This document shows positions 40,774-49,093 of a stretch of DNA of 64,000 nucleotides, in pieces. The stretch is from positions 1 through 64,000 of the forward strand of contig UQIN01000006.1 of NCBI GenBank assembly GCA_900541035.1, in the 5' to 3' direction. Every line of letters begins with the position of its first letter. The stretch's first letter is position 1. Source of the stretch: an uncultured Collinsella sp. GTDB lineage: Bacteria > Actinomycetota > Coriobacteriia > Coriobacteriales > Coriobacteriaceae. The notes beneath the pieces were generated by a model that had not been told where the DNA came from, made no database searches, and worked only from the letters and a program-made list of their open reading frames with translations. The translations under genes were made by a program, and so were the position numbers.

Positions 40774-42770
40774 TGGCCGAAAAACTCGGCGTCTGCTGCT
40801 CGCCAGGGGCGGAAGGTAGAGGAATCGACCTTTACGTGCGCCGCGGCGGGTACGTCGTACCATTTGACCGTGTAACCGGCACCGTGAGAGCAAAAGACCG
40901 AATCGGGCGTGTTGGGCAGATCGGCCTCGGGCTCATAGGCGGCCGCCTCGATGACGCGCTCAGCATCATGGCAAGCCGCATAGCCGGCGAACTCTAGGTA
41001 CAGATGCCCACGACCACTCGTATAGGCGGCTACCTCCAGCGCATAATCCTGCACCTCGGATGCCGGTACGCGACCCACAAGCGTCGCCCGGTCTCCCGCC
41101 ATCGTCGGCGGCTCGTACTCGGCACCCATGCGCGTGGCATCCGAGAGCGCCCGACCCACGCACTCCCCCGGCACCTCGAGCTCAAAGCGATACCACGGCT
41201 CCAACAGCACCGCCGCGCCGGCCTCGCGCGCCCGCATCAAACCCTGGCGAATCGCGCGGTACGTGGCCTGGCGAAAATCGCCACCCTCGGTATGTTTGGC
41301 ATGCGCACGGCCGCCCGTGAGCGTAATGCGCACATCGGTGATGGGCGAGCCGGTCAGCACGCCCAAGTGATCGCGCTCCATGGCGTTGGTGAGTGCCAGA
41401 CGCTGCCAGTTAAGATCGAGCTCGTCGGTCGAGGTCACGGTACCAAACTGCACGCCCGAACCCGCTGGCAACGGCTCCAGACGCAGATGTACCTCGGCAT
41501 AGTGGCGCAGTGGCTCAAAGTGGCCCACGCCCTCGACCGGCTGCGAAATAGTCTCCTTATAGAGAATGCCGCCGGGCTCAAACTCGACCGCAAGGCCAAA
41601 ACGATCGGCAAGCACGCGCTGCACGACCTCGAGTTGCACGGCGCCCATCAGCTGCAAATGAATCTGCTCAAGATGCGTGTTCCAGCTTACGCCGAGCATG
41701 GGATCCTCGTCGGCAAGCTCGGCCAACGCTTTGAACACCGCGTGGACATCGTGTTCGTCCGGAAGCACCGTATAGGTGAGGACCGGCGCAATGACGGGCG
41801 CATCGCACGCGGATTCCGCGCCCAGGGCGTCCCCTGGGCGAACGTGCGCAAGGCCCGTCACGGCACAAATGCCGCCAGCAGCAACTTCTTGGGCAAGCTC
41901 ATACTTCTCGCCGTTATAGATGCGTACCTGATCGACCTTCTGCTCCCATGCCTCGGCACCGGAACGTCCGCCAATCATCTGCTTGGCATGCAGTGTGCCG
42001 CCGGTTACTTTAACCCATGCCAAGCGCTCGCCGCGATCCCCGCGGCTGACACGATAGACGCGCGCGGCAAACTCCGGGAGCCACGCCTGTTCACGCATCA
42101 GCGCGCATATGCCATCCAGCAGCTCGTCCACGCCTTGGTCCTTGAGCGCCGACCCGGCAAAACAGGGAAAGAGCTTGCGCTCGGCAACCATGCGCGACAG
42201 CGTCGCGACGGAAAGCTCACCCGCCTTAAGAAACTCCTCGAGCGCTTCTTCGTCTAACGCGGCAGCGTCCTCCTGAACGGCCCCGCCCGCCAGCAGTTCG
42301 CCGGCATCCAGGCAGCCCTCGGAGAGACGTTGCCCAAGTTGTGCCAGCAAAACATCGCGGCCGGGATTCTCCAAATCGATTTTGTTGATGAAGATGAATG
42401 TCGGGATGTCATAACGTGCAAGCAGGCGCCACAGGGTTTCGGTGTGTCCCTGCACGCCGTCGTTGGCACCCACAACCAAAATCGCATAGTCAAGCGCGCG
42501 CAGCGTGCGCTCCGCCTCGGCCGAAAAATCGACGTGGCCGGGCGCATCCACGAGCATGACGTGGGTATCACCGTGGTCGAGCACGGCCTGCGACGAAAAA
42601 ATCGTGATGCCACGCTCGCGCTCGATCGCGTTCGTGTCCAGATGCGAATCGCCATCGTCCACGCGGCCGCGCTTGCGAATGCGACCCGCGTTGAACAGCA
42701 TGACCTCGGCCAACGTGGTCTTGCCGGCATCGACGTGCGCTAAGATTCCAACGACCGCTTGCTTCGACAT
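40767..42770 (-). CDS. Tet(M)/EF-G-like ribosomal-protection-type GTPase
   Basis: A 667-residue translational GTPase. AHVDAGKTTLAEVMLF is G1, RERGITIFSS is switch I, DAPGHVDFSAE is G3 and INKIDLENPG G4. EF-G-like domains II-V follow. The domain-IV end GRGHLYLEFAGY and TPDSVFCSHGAGYTVKW match the Tet(M)/Tet(W)/Tet(O)-type tail, so tetracycline protection is possible. Known Tet proteins are ~640 residues. The surrounding genes are housekeeping and no mobile element flanks it, so it may be an intrinsic paralogue with a different function. The ATG at 42770 follows AGGAGAGCC, and the long upstream open frame has none. I would not call it a resistance gene without testing. Confidence 0.78.
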   Translation of the reverse strand: MSKQAVVGILAHVDAGKTTLAEVMLFNAGRIRKRGRVDDGDSHLDTNAIERERGITIFSSQAVLDHGDTHVMLVDAPGHVDFSAEAERTLRALDYAILVVGANDGVQGHTETLWRLLARYDIPTFIFINKIDLENPGRDVLLAQLGQRLSEGCLDAGELLAGGAVQEDAAALDEEALEEFLKAGELSVATLSRMVAERKLFPCFAGSALKDQGVDELLDGICALMREQAWLPEFAARVYRVSRGDRGERLAWVKVTGGTLHAKQMIGGRSGAEAWEQKVDQVRIYNGEKYELAQEVAAGGICAVTGLAHVRPGDALGAESACDAPVIAPVLTYTVLPDEHDVHAVFKALAELADEDPMLGVSWNTHLEQIHLQLMGAVQLEVVQRVLADRFGLAVEFEPGGILYKETISQPVEGVGHFEPLRHYAEVHLRLEPLPAGSGVQFGTVTSTDELDLNWQRLALTNAMERDHLGVLTGSPITDVRITLTGGRAHAKHTEGGDFRQATYRAIRQGLMRAREAGAAVLLEPWYRFELEVPGECVGRALSDATRMGAEYEPPTMAGDRATLVGRVPASEVQDYALEVAAYTSGRGHLYLEFAGYAACHDAERVIEAAAYEPEADLPNTPDSVFCSHGAGYTVKWYDVPAAAHVKVDSSTFRPWRAADAEFFGHM

Positions 42771-42958
42771 GGCTCTCCTCTTATTGCAAGCCCATCGCAC
42801 GCGGCAACGGGCGTTCACGCTCCACACTGGATGATACAATTTACGGGCCGGCGGGCGAAGCGGGCCCTATCCCCCGACCAAGCTCATCGCCCTGCGTTGC
42901 CGCGCGGCGATTTTCGTAGGTTCGCGCCTTGCGAAGGCCGGCTTGCAAATCAGCGCAG

Positions 42959-42996
42959 CGAACGAAAATGGCCCCACCCGGGACCATTTTCGTTCG
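42959..42996 (-). terminator. Terminator after the acetyltransferase gene
   Basis: CGAACGAAAATGG (42959-42971) pairs with CCATTTTCGTTCG (42984-42996), 28 bases past the acetyltransferase stop on the minus strand. Confidence 0.7.
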
Positions 42997-43024
42997 TGCG
43001 AATTGTTGACACGTGCCCCTACTC

Positions 43025-43513
43025 TTACGCCTCACGCAGCCAGTCGAACGCAACACGCGGCGTGCCGTCCGACACATACACGACGCCGGCACGCTCGAAC
43101 CCCGCCTTAATACTCGCGCCCTGCATGGGCAGGTTGTCCTGATGCGTGTCGATGCGCAGGTGATCGGCACGCTCCTTGGCAAAGGCAAACATCGCAGCCG
43201 CGATACCGTGCACGGTGCCATCGGACGCCACACGGTGCAGCACGGCGTACGGAGTGTCGCTGCGCCATTGACCATCCTCAATTACGTCATAGCACTCGTC
43301 CGGGCCCGGCAAAAAGGCAAACGTCGCCACCACGCGGCCATCGACTTCGCACACATAGCTGCCACCGGCGGCGATATCGGCAGCCAGTTGCTCGGCAGAA
43401 GGCGTGCCCTCGGGCCACTGTGTGGCGTTGCCATGCGCGCGCATAAAGGCGCGGGCCGCGTCATAGATAGCCATGACGGCGGGAATGTCGGTATCGAGGG
43501 TTTTTCTGATCAT
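43025..43513 (-). CDS. GNAT-family N-acetyltransferase
   Basis: A 162-residue GCN5-related acetyltransferase. The ATG at 43513 (MIRKTLDTDIPAVMAIYDAAR) follows GTGAGGT; the acetyl-CoA region VASDGTVHGIAAAMFAFAKERA is the usual V-x-x-x-x-R/Q-x-x-G/A loop in altered form, and HQDNLPMQGASIKAGFERAG is the conserved C-terminal segment. Substrate unknown. It lies between the Tet-like gene and a small zinc-ribbon protein, and is transcribed alone. Confidence 0.8.
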   Translation of the reverse strand: MIRKTLDTDIPAVMAIYDAARAFMRAHGNATQWPEGTPSAEQLAADIAAGGSYVCEVDGRVVATFAFLPGPDECYDVIEDGQWRSDTPYAVLHRVASDGTVHGIAAAMFAFAKERADHLRIDTHQDNLPMQGASIKAGFERAGVVYVSDGTPRVAFDWLREA

Positions 43514-43584
43514 CACGCAGCGACCTCACGTTTATTGGTATCACTTTGATTGGGCAATGATACCAGCGTTTGGAGAGGGGCGCG

Positions 43585-43887
43585 ATGCAGATGGGGAGCA
43601 AAAAGCGAGCCGCCTGGTCAAAAGCAAAAAGCGAGTTTTTGAGCACTGCCACCGGCGGCGATATGAGCGACCTGTTTGCACGCGAGGACGAGCGCCGCGA
43701 CGCCCTGGACGCCGAGCGCGATGAGGCCTGGCGCTACAAGTCGTGCGAGCGCAAAAACCGTTACGACACGCGCGCCGAGGCCGAGGCCGTTATGGCCGAC
43801 TGCGAAAACCGCGGGCGGCGCGGTTTGGCCTGCTACAAATGCGAATACTGCGGTGGCTGGCACCTGACGTCGCACCCTTGGAAATAG
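43585..43887 (+). CDS. Small zinc-ribbon-like protein
   Basis: A 100-residue basic protein. GGAGAGGGG lies 4 bases before the ATG at 43585. The N-terminal part is rich in Lys, Arg and Asp, and a C-terminal segment ENRGRRGLACYKCEYCGGWHLTS carries a CxxC pair and a His that together resemble a zinc-binding ribbon; it continues to the end in HPWK. I have seen this CxxCGxWHLTS motif in small actinobacterial and phage-linked proteins of unknown role. It stands alone between divergent neighbours. It may bind RNA or DNA. Confidence 0.72.
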   Translation: MQMGSKKRAAWSKAKSEFLSTATGGDMSDLFAREDERRDALDAERDEAWRYKSCERKNRYDTRAEAEAVMADCENRGRRGLACYKCEYCGGWHLTSHPWK

Positions 43888-43935
43888 ACCCTGCATCGGC
43901 ACGGCACTGACGGAGCGCCAACCATCGCACGCAAG

Positions 43936-44640
43936 CTACGGGCGCGGTGGCACCAAAACATCGTAGCGAACGGCCTTGCCCGCAAGTTGATAGCTCGGCT
44001 TAACGCCGGCAAGCAGTGGCCCCTTCACCGGCCGCTTGATAACGACCTTGCGCGGGTGCACCGCAAGCGCGGCTTCGACCAGCGCCTCCTCATCGGCACA
44101 CGGCTGTTCCAGATGATGCAAAAGTTGGAACTTCTTTTTAACCGCCGCGCTCTTGGTGCGCTCGGGAAACATGGGGTCCAGATACACCACGTCGGGAGCG
44201 GCGAGCTCGCCCTGCTCGATCAGCTCAGCTGTATGGCGAAGACCGGCAATGCTGTCCTCGCCGGCATGTAAGCGCATGCGTGCCACGGCTGTCGCAAGCG
44301 CCGGATCATCTGCCGCACGATCCAAGGCATCCTTGAGGAGCGCCGCGATCACGCAATCCTGTTCATACAGATCGACGGTAAAGCCCGCGGTCGCCAGCAG
44401 CAGCGAATCCTCGCCAAAGCCTGCCGTGGCGTCAATCGCCCATGGGCTCTCGATGCCTTTTGCGCGCGCAGCCTTTACCAGCAGCTCTTGCCGCAGACGG
44501 CCCTGCTTGAGCCGCGGCAGCATGCGGTCAAAATCGGCGCGCAGCTCCATCGTGCCGTCAGTGAGCGTGAGGCCCTCGGGCTTCCCGGTCAGCTCAAGCC
44601 CCGCGGCCCGAACAACAGAAAAGGGATCGACGACGCCCAT
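43936..44640 (-). CDS. rsmJ: 16S rRNA (guanine-1516-N2)-methyltransferase RsmJ-like
   Basis: A 234-residue class I methyltransferase. WAIDATAGFGEDSLLLATAGF is the SAM-binding motif I, followed by VDLYEQD and VVYLDPMFPERTKSAAVKKKF, which is the RsmJ catalytic signature with a DPMF/DPMY motif. HPRKVVIKRPVKGP is the typical C-terminal motif. The enzyme modifies G1516 of 16S rRNA. AAGGAGTACCC precedes the ATG. It is transcribed alone. Confidence 0.85.
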   Translation of the reverse strand: MGVVDPFSVVRAAGLELTGKPEGLTLTDGTMELRADFDRMLPRLKQGRLRQELLVKAARAKGIESPWAIDATAGFGEDSLLLATAGFTVDLYEQDCVIAALLKDALDRAADDPALATAVARMRLHAGEDSIAGLRHTAELIEQGELAAPDVVYLDPMFPERTKSAAVKKKFQLLHHLEQPCADEEALVEAALAVHPRKVVIKRPVKGPLLAGVKPSYQLAGKAVRYDVLVPPRP

Positions 44641-44703
44641 GGGTACTCCTTAACAAGCAAAACGAATACGTGAGCGCCGTTTATGCCGGTACCCAACCGT
44701 CCG

Positions 44704-44847
44704 CTATTGTCCCACATGCGACATGGCCCACAGCATCCCAATGCAAAGCACCGCCATCAATCCCGTGCACACGGCAGCGATCACAGAATCACCCATGCGC
44801 CTTCCCAACGACCGCGGCTCACGCACTTGCCCTGCTCCGTACATCAT
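44704..44847 (-). CDS. 47-residue small membrane protein
   Basis: A short reading frame starting MMYGAGQVREPRS and ending WAMSHVGQ. Its ribosome binding site, AAGGAGGAGCC directly before the ATG, is one of the best in the window. Residues ~20-41 (DSVIAAVCTGLMAVLCIGML) are a single hydrophobic helix, so a small one-pass membrane protein is expected, with a basic N-terminal part (RRMG) that would sit in the cytoplasm. It has no homologue I know. It lies between rsmJ and the four-helix membrane protein and is too short for most gene finders. Confidence 0.65.
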   Translation of the reverse strand: MMYGAGQVREPRSLGRRMGDSVIAAVCTGLMAVLCIGMLWAMSHVGQ

Positions 44848-45080
44848 GGCTCCTCCTTGAGGCCAACTCCTTGTTACGGCCTCATCATCTCAGCGCCGCA
44901 CATGAGCTGCCATCGATTTGGCTTACGTCCAGCTTTCCCTTTTGAAAGGTTGGGTTGGGCCGCGCGGGCTCAAAGCGCTTTCAGGCGCATGCATCGCTGC
45001 GTTGAACTACAATGTGCTTCACCATATGTGCAGTACATTGGGTGCGCCAAGTTGGCGTACTCGTATCGAAAGGACCAGCC

Positions 45081-45482
45081 ATGAGCTTCACTCGCAAGAC
45101 TCTCAAAATCCTTGCTCTCATCTACTTTGTTTTGGGTATCGCCAGCCTCGTCACCGCCGGCGTCGGTATCGCCACGGGCGGTCTCGATTCCACGTACGGT
45201 TCGTACGCCACGCTCGCAGCGGTCGTGCTTATCGCCAAGGGTCTCGTCGACCTTGCCGCAGGCGTCGCCGGTATCAAGGGCGCCAACAAGCCTTCGCAGG
45301 TGGACGGCGCGTTTAAGCTCGGTATTGTTGCCGCGGTCGCCACGCTTGCCCAAGCGGTGCTCACGCTTCCCGCGTTTGGCGGCGACGCCATCAACTTTGG
45401 CGCCTTTGTCATCGTGGTGTACGACCTGTTCTTTGTTCAGCAGGCACACGCCGTTAAGGCCGAGAACAAGGACCGCCTATAA
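45081..45482 (+). CDS. Four-helix membrane protein, unknown
   Basis: A 133-residue integral membrane protein with four hydrophobic segments (ILALIYFVLGIASLVTAGVG, ATLAAVVLIAKGLVDLAAGV, LGIVAAVATLAQAVLTL, FGAFVIVVYDLFFVQQAH). AAAGGAC lies before the ATG at 45081. It resembles the uncharacterised small DUF-type membrane proteins common in Collinsella. A terminator follows. No partner gene is adjacent; function unknown. Confidence 0.8.
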   Translation: MSFTRKTLKILALIYFVLGIASLVTAGVGIATGGLDSTYGSYATLAAVVLIAKGLVDLAAGVAGIKGANKPSQVDGAFKLGIVAAVATLAQAVLTLPAFGGDAINFGAFVIVVYDLFFVQQAHAVKAENKDRL

Positions 45483-45520
45483 GCGCTCGCTTCTCATAAC
45501 CTCTGCAGCCAAGCAACTAA

Positions 45521-45556
45521 AAAGGGCCGATCGCGCATCTCCGCGGTCGGCCCTTT
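45521..45556 (+). terminator. Intrinsic terminator
   Basis: AAAGGGCCGA (45521-45530) pairs with TCGGCCCTTT (45547-45556) and lies between the membrane protein gene and the convergent rlmA. Confidence 0.7.
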
Positions 45557-45563
45557 ACGTTTG

Positions 45564-45608
45564 CCCAGATAAAACCTACCAAAATAAACCTGTCCCTTTT
45601 TGACAGGT
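45564..45608. repeat. Half-copy of dispersed family R1
   Basis: CCCAGATAAAACCTACC followed by AAAATAAACCTGTCCCTT matches, in opposite orientation, the left half of the long repeat at 20961-21062 with only a base or two of difference. It lies 2 bases from the rlmA stop codon and ends in TTTTTGACAGGT. Confidence 0.75.
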
Positions 45609-45610
45609 TG

Positions 45611-46426
45611 TTAGCTGTGGCGGTACTCGGCGATGATGAAGTCGATGTCAGTCTGAAGGGTATCGAGGTTTGCCAGGCGCTCTTTGTCGGCGGGGCGCGT
45701 GCGGTAGTAGTACGGCGTCATCTGGAACACCGCCTCGATGTCCGCCTGGGTCTGAAGCGTAATATTCGCAGACACCCGCTGCGTTCCGACCAACTCGAGC
45801 TCGGTGGTCTGCGGCAGCTTCTCGTCATTAAGATATGGCGTGTCGTAGAGCACCTCCTTGAGCCCAAACAAATGACGGGCACCCGGCACCACGGTATAGA
45901 GTGAGCCCTCTGGCGCCAGCACGCGGGCAAACTCACGCTCGTTAAAGGGAGCGAAGAGCTCGGTCACCATATCGAAGGCGCCGTCCGCCACGGGGATGTC
46001 CTTCATGTTGGCCACGAAATAGGTCGCATCGCCGCGCTTGGCGGCCAGGCGCACCATCTCTTTGCCCAAGTCGAACCCGCAAGCGCCCACGCCCGGCACC
46101 GCGCCCATGGCACTCGTGTAATAGCCCTCGCCACAGCAAATATCGAGCAACGTCATGGGGCCGTTCGTAGGCGCAGCGCGCCCAGACACCTGCTTGCACA
46201 CCAGCTCGACCATCGCATCGCGCAACGGCGCGTAGTATCCACGGTTCAAAAAGTCACGACGGCTGCGCGCCTGCGACTTGGGATCGCCCATGGAGTCGCC
46301 GCTCTTGGACGAGCGCAATAGATATAGATAACCCTCGCGCGCACGGTCAAACCGGTGTCCGCCCGCGCATGCGGCCCCACGCTCATCGTCCACCAACGGT
46401 TCATGGCAAACGGGACACAACAACAT
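45611..46426 (-). CDS. 23S rRNA (guanine-745-N1)-methyltransferase-like, RlmA family
   Basis: A 271-residue protein starting with a zinc module (CPVC at 4-7, later C-x4-GGHRFDRA), then FLNRGYYAPLRDAM and a SAM-binding motif LLDICCGEGYYT and FDLGKEMVRLAAKRG. This is the RlmA(I)/RlmA(II) layout. Gram-positive members (TlrB type) methylate G748, proteobacterial ones G745, so the exact base cannot be chosen here. AAGGAGTAGCC precedes the ATG. Such genes can affect macrolide or viomycin sensitivity. Confidence 0.82.
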   Translation of the reverse strand: MLLCPVCHEPLVDDERGAACAGGHRFDRAREGYLYLLRSSKSGDSMGDPKSQARSRRDFLNRGYYAPLRDAMVELVCKQVSGRAAPTNGPMTLLDICCGEGYYTSAMGAVPGVGACGFDLGKEMVRLAAKRGDATYFVANMKDIPVADGAFDMVTELFAPFNEREFARVLAPEGSLYTVVPGARHLFGLKEVLYDTPYLNDEKLPQTTELELVGTQRVSANITLQTQADIEAVFQMTPYYYRTRPADKERLANLDTLQTDIDFIIAEYRHS

Positions 46427-46483
46427 GGCTACTCCTTAGCGCGAACAACACAACGCCCACTATTGTCGCACGCCTTCCCCACC

Positions 46484-46539
46484 TAGTCATTGGGGACGTT
46501 CTTGAATGACTAGTCGTTTAAGGACGTCCCCAATGACTA
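46484..46539. repeat. Palindromic repeat, family R2
   Basis: TAGTCATTGGGGACGT at the left pairs with ACGTCCCCAATGACTA at the right, around a near-palindromic middle with ACTAGT. Two more copies of the same sequence family are fused at 61236-61319. It lies between rlmA and a MATE transporter. Confidence 0.75.
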
Positions 46540-46658
46540 CAAGGAGTGTCCCCAGCTGCCGGCAGAAAAGGAACGTCCCTAAGTGCCGACTGGTTGCATT
46601 AGGAGTATCATCGTCTGCGCAAATAAGCACGATATAGCATGTTAGAGATTGAGAGCGT

Positions 46659-48041
46659 ATGGCTGATACCGCATCTAAGCACATCGATATGACCACCGGC
46701 TCGCTGTGGCGCAATATTCCCCTGTTCGCCTTCCCCGTGGCCGCCACGAGCATCTTGGAGCAGCTGTCGAACCTCATCGCCACGGTCATTATCGGCAACT
46801 TCTCGGGCGACCAGGGAACCCTCGCCATGGCGGCGGTCGGCTCCAATGTTCCGCTTACCAGCCTTATGCTCAACCTGTTTATTGGCATGTCGCTTGGCTC
46901 CAACGTGGTCATCGCCAACGCTATCGGCCGCGACGATCAGAGCATGGTCAAACGCGCCGTCCATACCTCGATCTTAATGGCGCTCGTGGGCTTTATCGTC
47001 ATCGCGCTGGGCGAGATCTTTGCCGAGCCCATGCTCGCCGCCCTCAACGTTCCCGCCGAAACCATGCCGCTCGCTTCGCTCTACCTGCGCGTCTTTTTGC
47101 TGAGCATGCCCTCGATCTTGCTCTACAACTTTGAGGCTGCGATCTTCCGCTCCGTCGGCATCACCCGCATGCCGCTGCAGGCGCTTGCCGTGTCCACCGT
47201 CCTCAACATTGGCCTGGACCTCATCTTTGTCCCCGTACTCCACTGGGGTGTCGCGGGCGTCGCCATCGCCACCGCCATCGCCTACACCGTCAGCGCCGCC
47301 ACACTCTTTATCCGCCTGCTCAAGACCGACTCCGTCGTCCGCGTCACCCCACGCGACCTGGCTATCGACCCCGTCGCCCTCAAGCGCATCGTCAAGATCG
47401 GCCTGCCAGCCGGCATCCAAAGCGCCGTCTTTGCCGTAGCCAACATCATCATCCAGTCCGCCATCAACAGCCTGGGCACCGAGGTCATGGCGGCATCGAG
47501 CGCCGCCATGAGCTTGGAGTACGTATGCTACAACCTGCTCAACAGCTTTAGCCAGGCGTGCACCACCTTTGTGGGACAAAACCACGGTGCCCGCCAGATC
47601 GACCGCTGCACCAAAACGCTCAAGGTCTGCCTGGTCGAAGGCGGTATCGTCGCGCTCACCACGATCATCGTTATTGTCGGCCTGGGGCGCGAGATCTTGT
47701 CGCTGTTCAACAGCGATCCCAACATCGTCTCGATCGGCTATATCCGCGTGTGCTCGATCTTCCCGGCGTACGCCTTTAGCATGTTCTACGAAAACATGTC
47801 AGGCTACCTGCGCGGCTTTGGCATCTCGCTCACACCCGCCCTCATCACCATGATCTGCGTCTGCGGCATCCGCTTCTACTGGGTGTTCTGCGTGTTCCCG
47901 CACTTCCGCACCTTTGCGAACATCATGATGGTCTACCCCATCAGCCTGGGCACCACGGCGTTCTTTATGGTCGTGGCGGTACTACTTTGCCACCCGGCAC
48001 GCACCTATCGCGCCACCCAAGCCAAAGCGACAGCCCGCTAA
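46659..48041 (+). CDS. MATE-family efflux transporter
   Basis: A 460-residue membrane protein with about twelve segments. The start matches LWRNIPLFAFPVAATSILEQLSNL; SLGSNVVIANAIGRDD, FNSDPNIVSIGYIRV and PISLGTTAFFMVVAVLL are typical of NorM/DinF-type transporters. These use proton or sodium gradients to export drugs or metabolites. The ATG at 46659 has a weak GAGAG box. The gene is followed by a LysR regulator on the opposite strand. Confidence 0.83.
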   Translation: MADTASKHIDMTTGSLWRNIPLFAFPVAATSILEQLSNLIATVIIGNFSGDQGTLAMAAVGSNVPLTSLMLNLFIGMSLGSNVVIANAIGRDDQSMVKRAVHTSILMALVGFIVIALGEIFAEPMLAALNVPAETMPLASLYLRVFLLSMPSILLYNFEAAIFRSVGITRMPLQALAVSTVLNIGLDLIFVPVLHWGVAGVAIATAIAYTVSAATLFIRLLKTDSVVRVTPRDLAIDPVALKRIVKIGLPAGIQSAVFAVANIIIQSAINSLGTEVMAASSAAMSLEYVCYNLLNSFSQACTTFVGQNHGARQIDRCTKTLKVCLVEGGIVALTTIIVIVGLGREILSLFNSDPNIVSIGYIRVCSIFPAYAFSMFYENMSGYLRGFGISLTPALITMICVCGIRFYWVFCVFPHFRTFANIMMVYPISLGTTAFFMVVAVLLCHPARTYRATQAKATAR

Positions 48042-48068
48042 ACACCGCACTCAACGCCACGACAGTCA

Positions 48069-48935
48069 TTAATTGACAATATGCGAGCTCATATAGTCGA
48101 TAAAGCGCCTCGTGGCGATAGGCATGGTGTCCCAGCTGCGCCAGGCGGCCACCACGTCGCGCGAGGGGGCATGCACGATGGGCCGCACACGAATATCGGC
48201 TCGCATGCCCTCCACAGTACGACGGTAGAGCATGCTCACGCCTAGGCCCTCCTCCACCATCGCCATGATGGTGTAGTCGTCAGTCACCTCGCTCGTCACG
48301 TGCGGCGACAGCCCATGCGCCGCAAATGCATCGAGCACCAGGCTCTGTTCGCCCTCATCCAGCAGTACAAACGGCTCGGACGCCAGGTCGGCGAGTGTCA
48401 CCTTTTCCTTTGCCGTCAGCGGATGCGCGGCCGGCAACAATGCCACCAACTCGTCGTGATAGACCACGCGCTTCTCGAGCCCAGCGGTAAATCCGCGTGC
48501 CGTAAAGCAAAAATCAACCACGCCATCGTGCACCCACTGGGCGTTGCGCGTGTAATCGCCCTGCTTGAGGGTAAAGCGTACGCCCGGGTGCAGGGCTCCA
48601 AAATCGCGGATCACGCGCGGCAACACGGTTCGACTCACGTTGGTAAACGTCGCGATGCGAATATCAGTCGACGAAAGCCCCAGCAGCTCCTGCCGCTTGC
48701 CCTCGAGCTCGAGCTCGGCGGTCACAATCTGGCGCAGGTACGGCAGATATTGTTTACCGTCGCGCGTAAGCGAAACGCCCTGCTTTCCGCGCTCGATAAG
48801 CGTGGTGCCCAGCTCGCGCTCGAGCGCCTTGACGGCCTGGCTCACCGCACTTTGCGTATAGCCCAACTCGTCCGCCGCGCCTTTAAGGCTGCCGCGGTCG
48901 ACCACCATACAAACAATCTGATACCGCGATGCCAT
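48069..48935 (-). CDS. LysR-family transcriptional regulator
   Basis: A 288-residue regulator with GGAGGCACG before the ATG. The winged helix DRGSLKGAADELGYTQSAVSQAVKALE and the effector domain DDYTIMAMVEEGLGVSMLY are close to those of the LysR at 8007-8864, showing they are paralogues. It is divergent from the EamA gene at 49094 and convergent with the MATE gene. It is most likely a regulator of the EamA gene. Confidence 0.86.
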   Translation of the reverse strand: MASRYQIVCMVVDRGSLKGAADELGYTQSAVSQAVKALERELGTTLIERGKQGVSLTRDGKQYLPYLRQIVTAELELEGKRQELLGLSSTDIRIATFTNVSRTVLPRVIRDFGALHPGVRFTLKQGDYTRNAQWVHDGVVDFCFTARGFTAGLEKRVVYHDELVALLPAAHPLTAKEKVTLADLASEPFVLLDEGEQSLVLDAFAAHGLSPHVTSEVTDDYTIMAMVEEGLGVSMLYRRTVEGMRADIRVRPIVHAPSRDVVAAWRSWDTMPIATRRFIDYMSSHIVN

Positions 48936-49093
48936 CGTGCCTCCACATCAATGCAGCCGTAAAACGTTTTGCCAGCGCTTTTCGCGCCTACTTTAGCGTT
49001 TCTTAATCATACTGAAGATACATTCGCTTTACTACATCAACATCTGAGAGCAGAATCCTTTGTGCGAAACCGTTCTGTAACAAAAGGAGTCCC

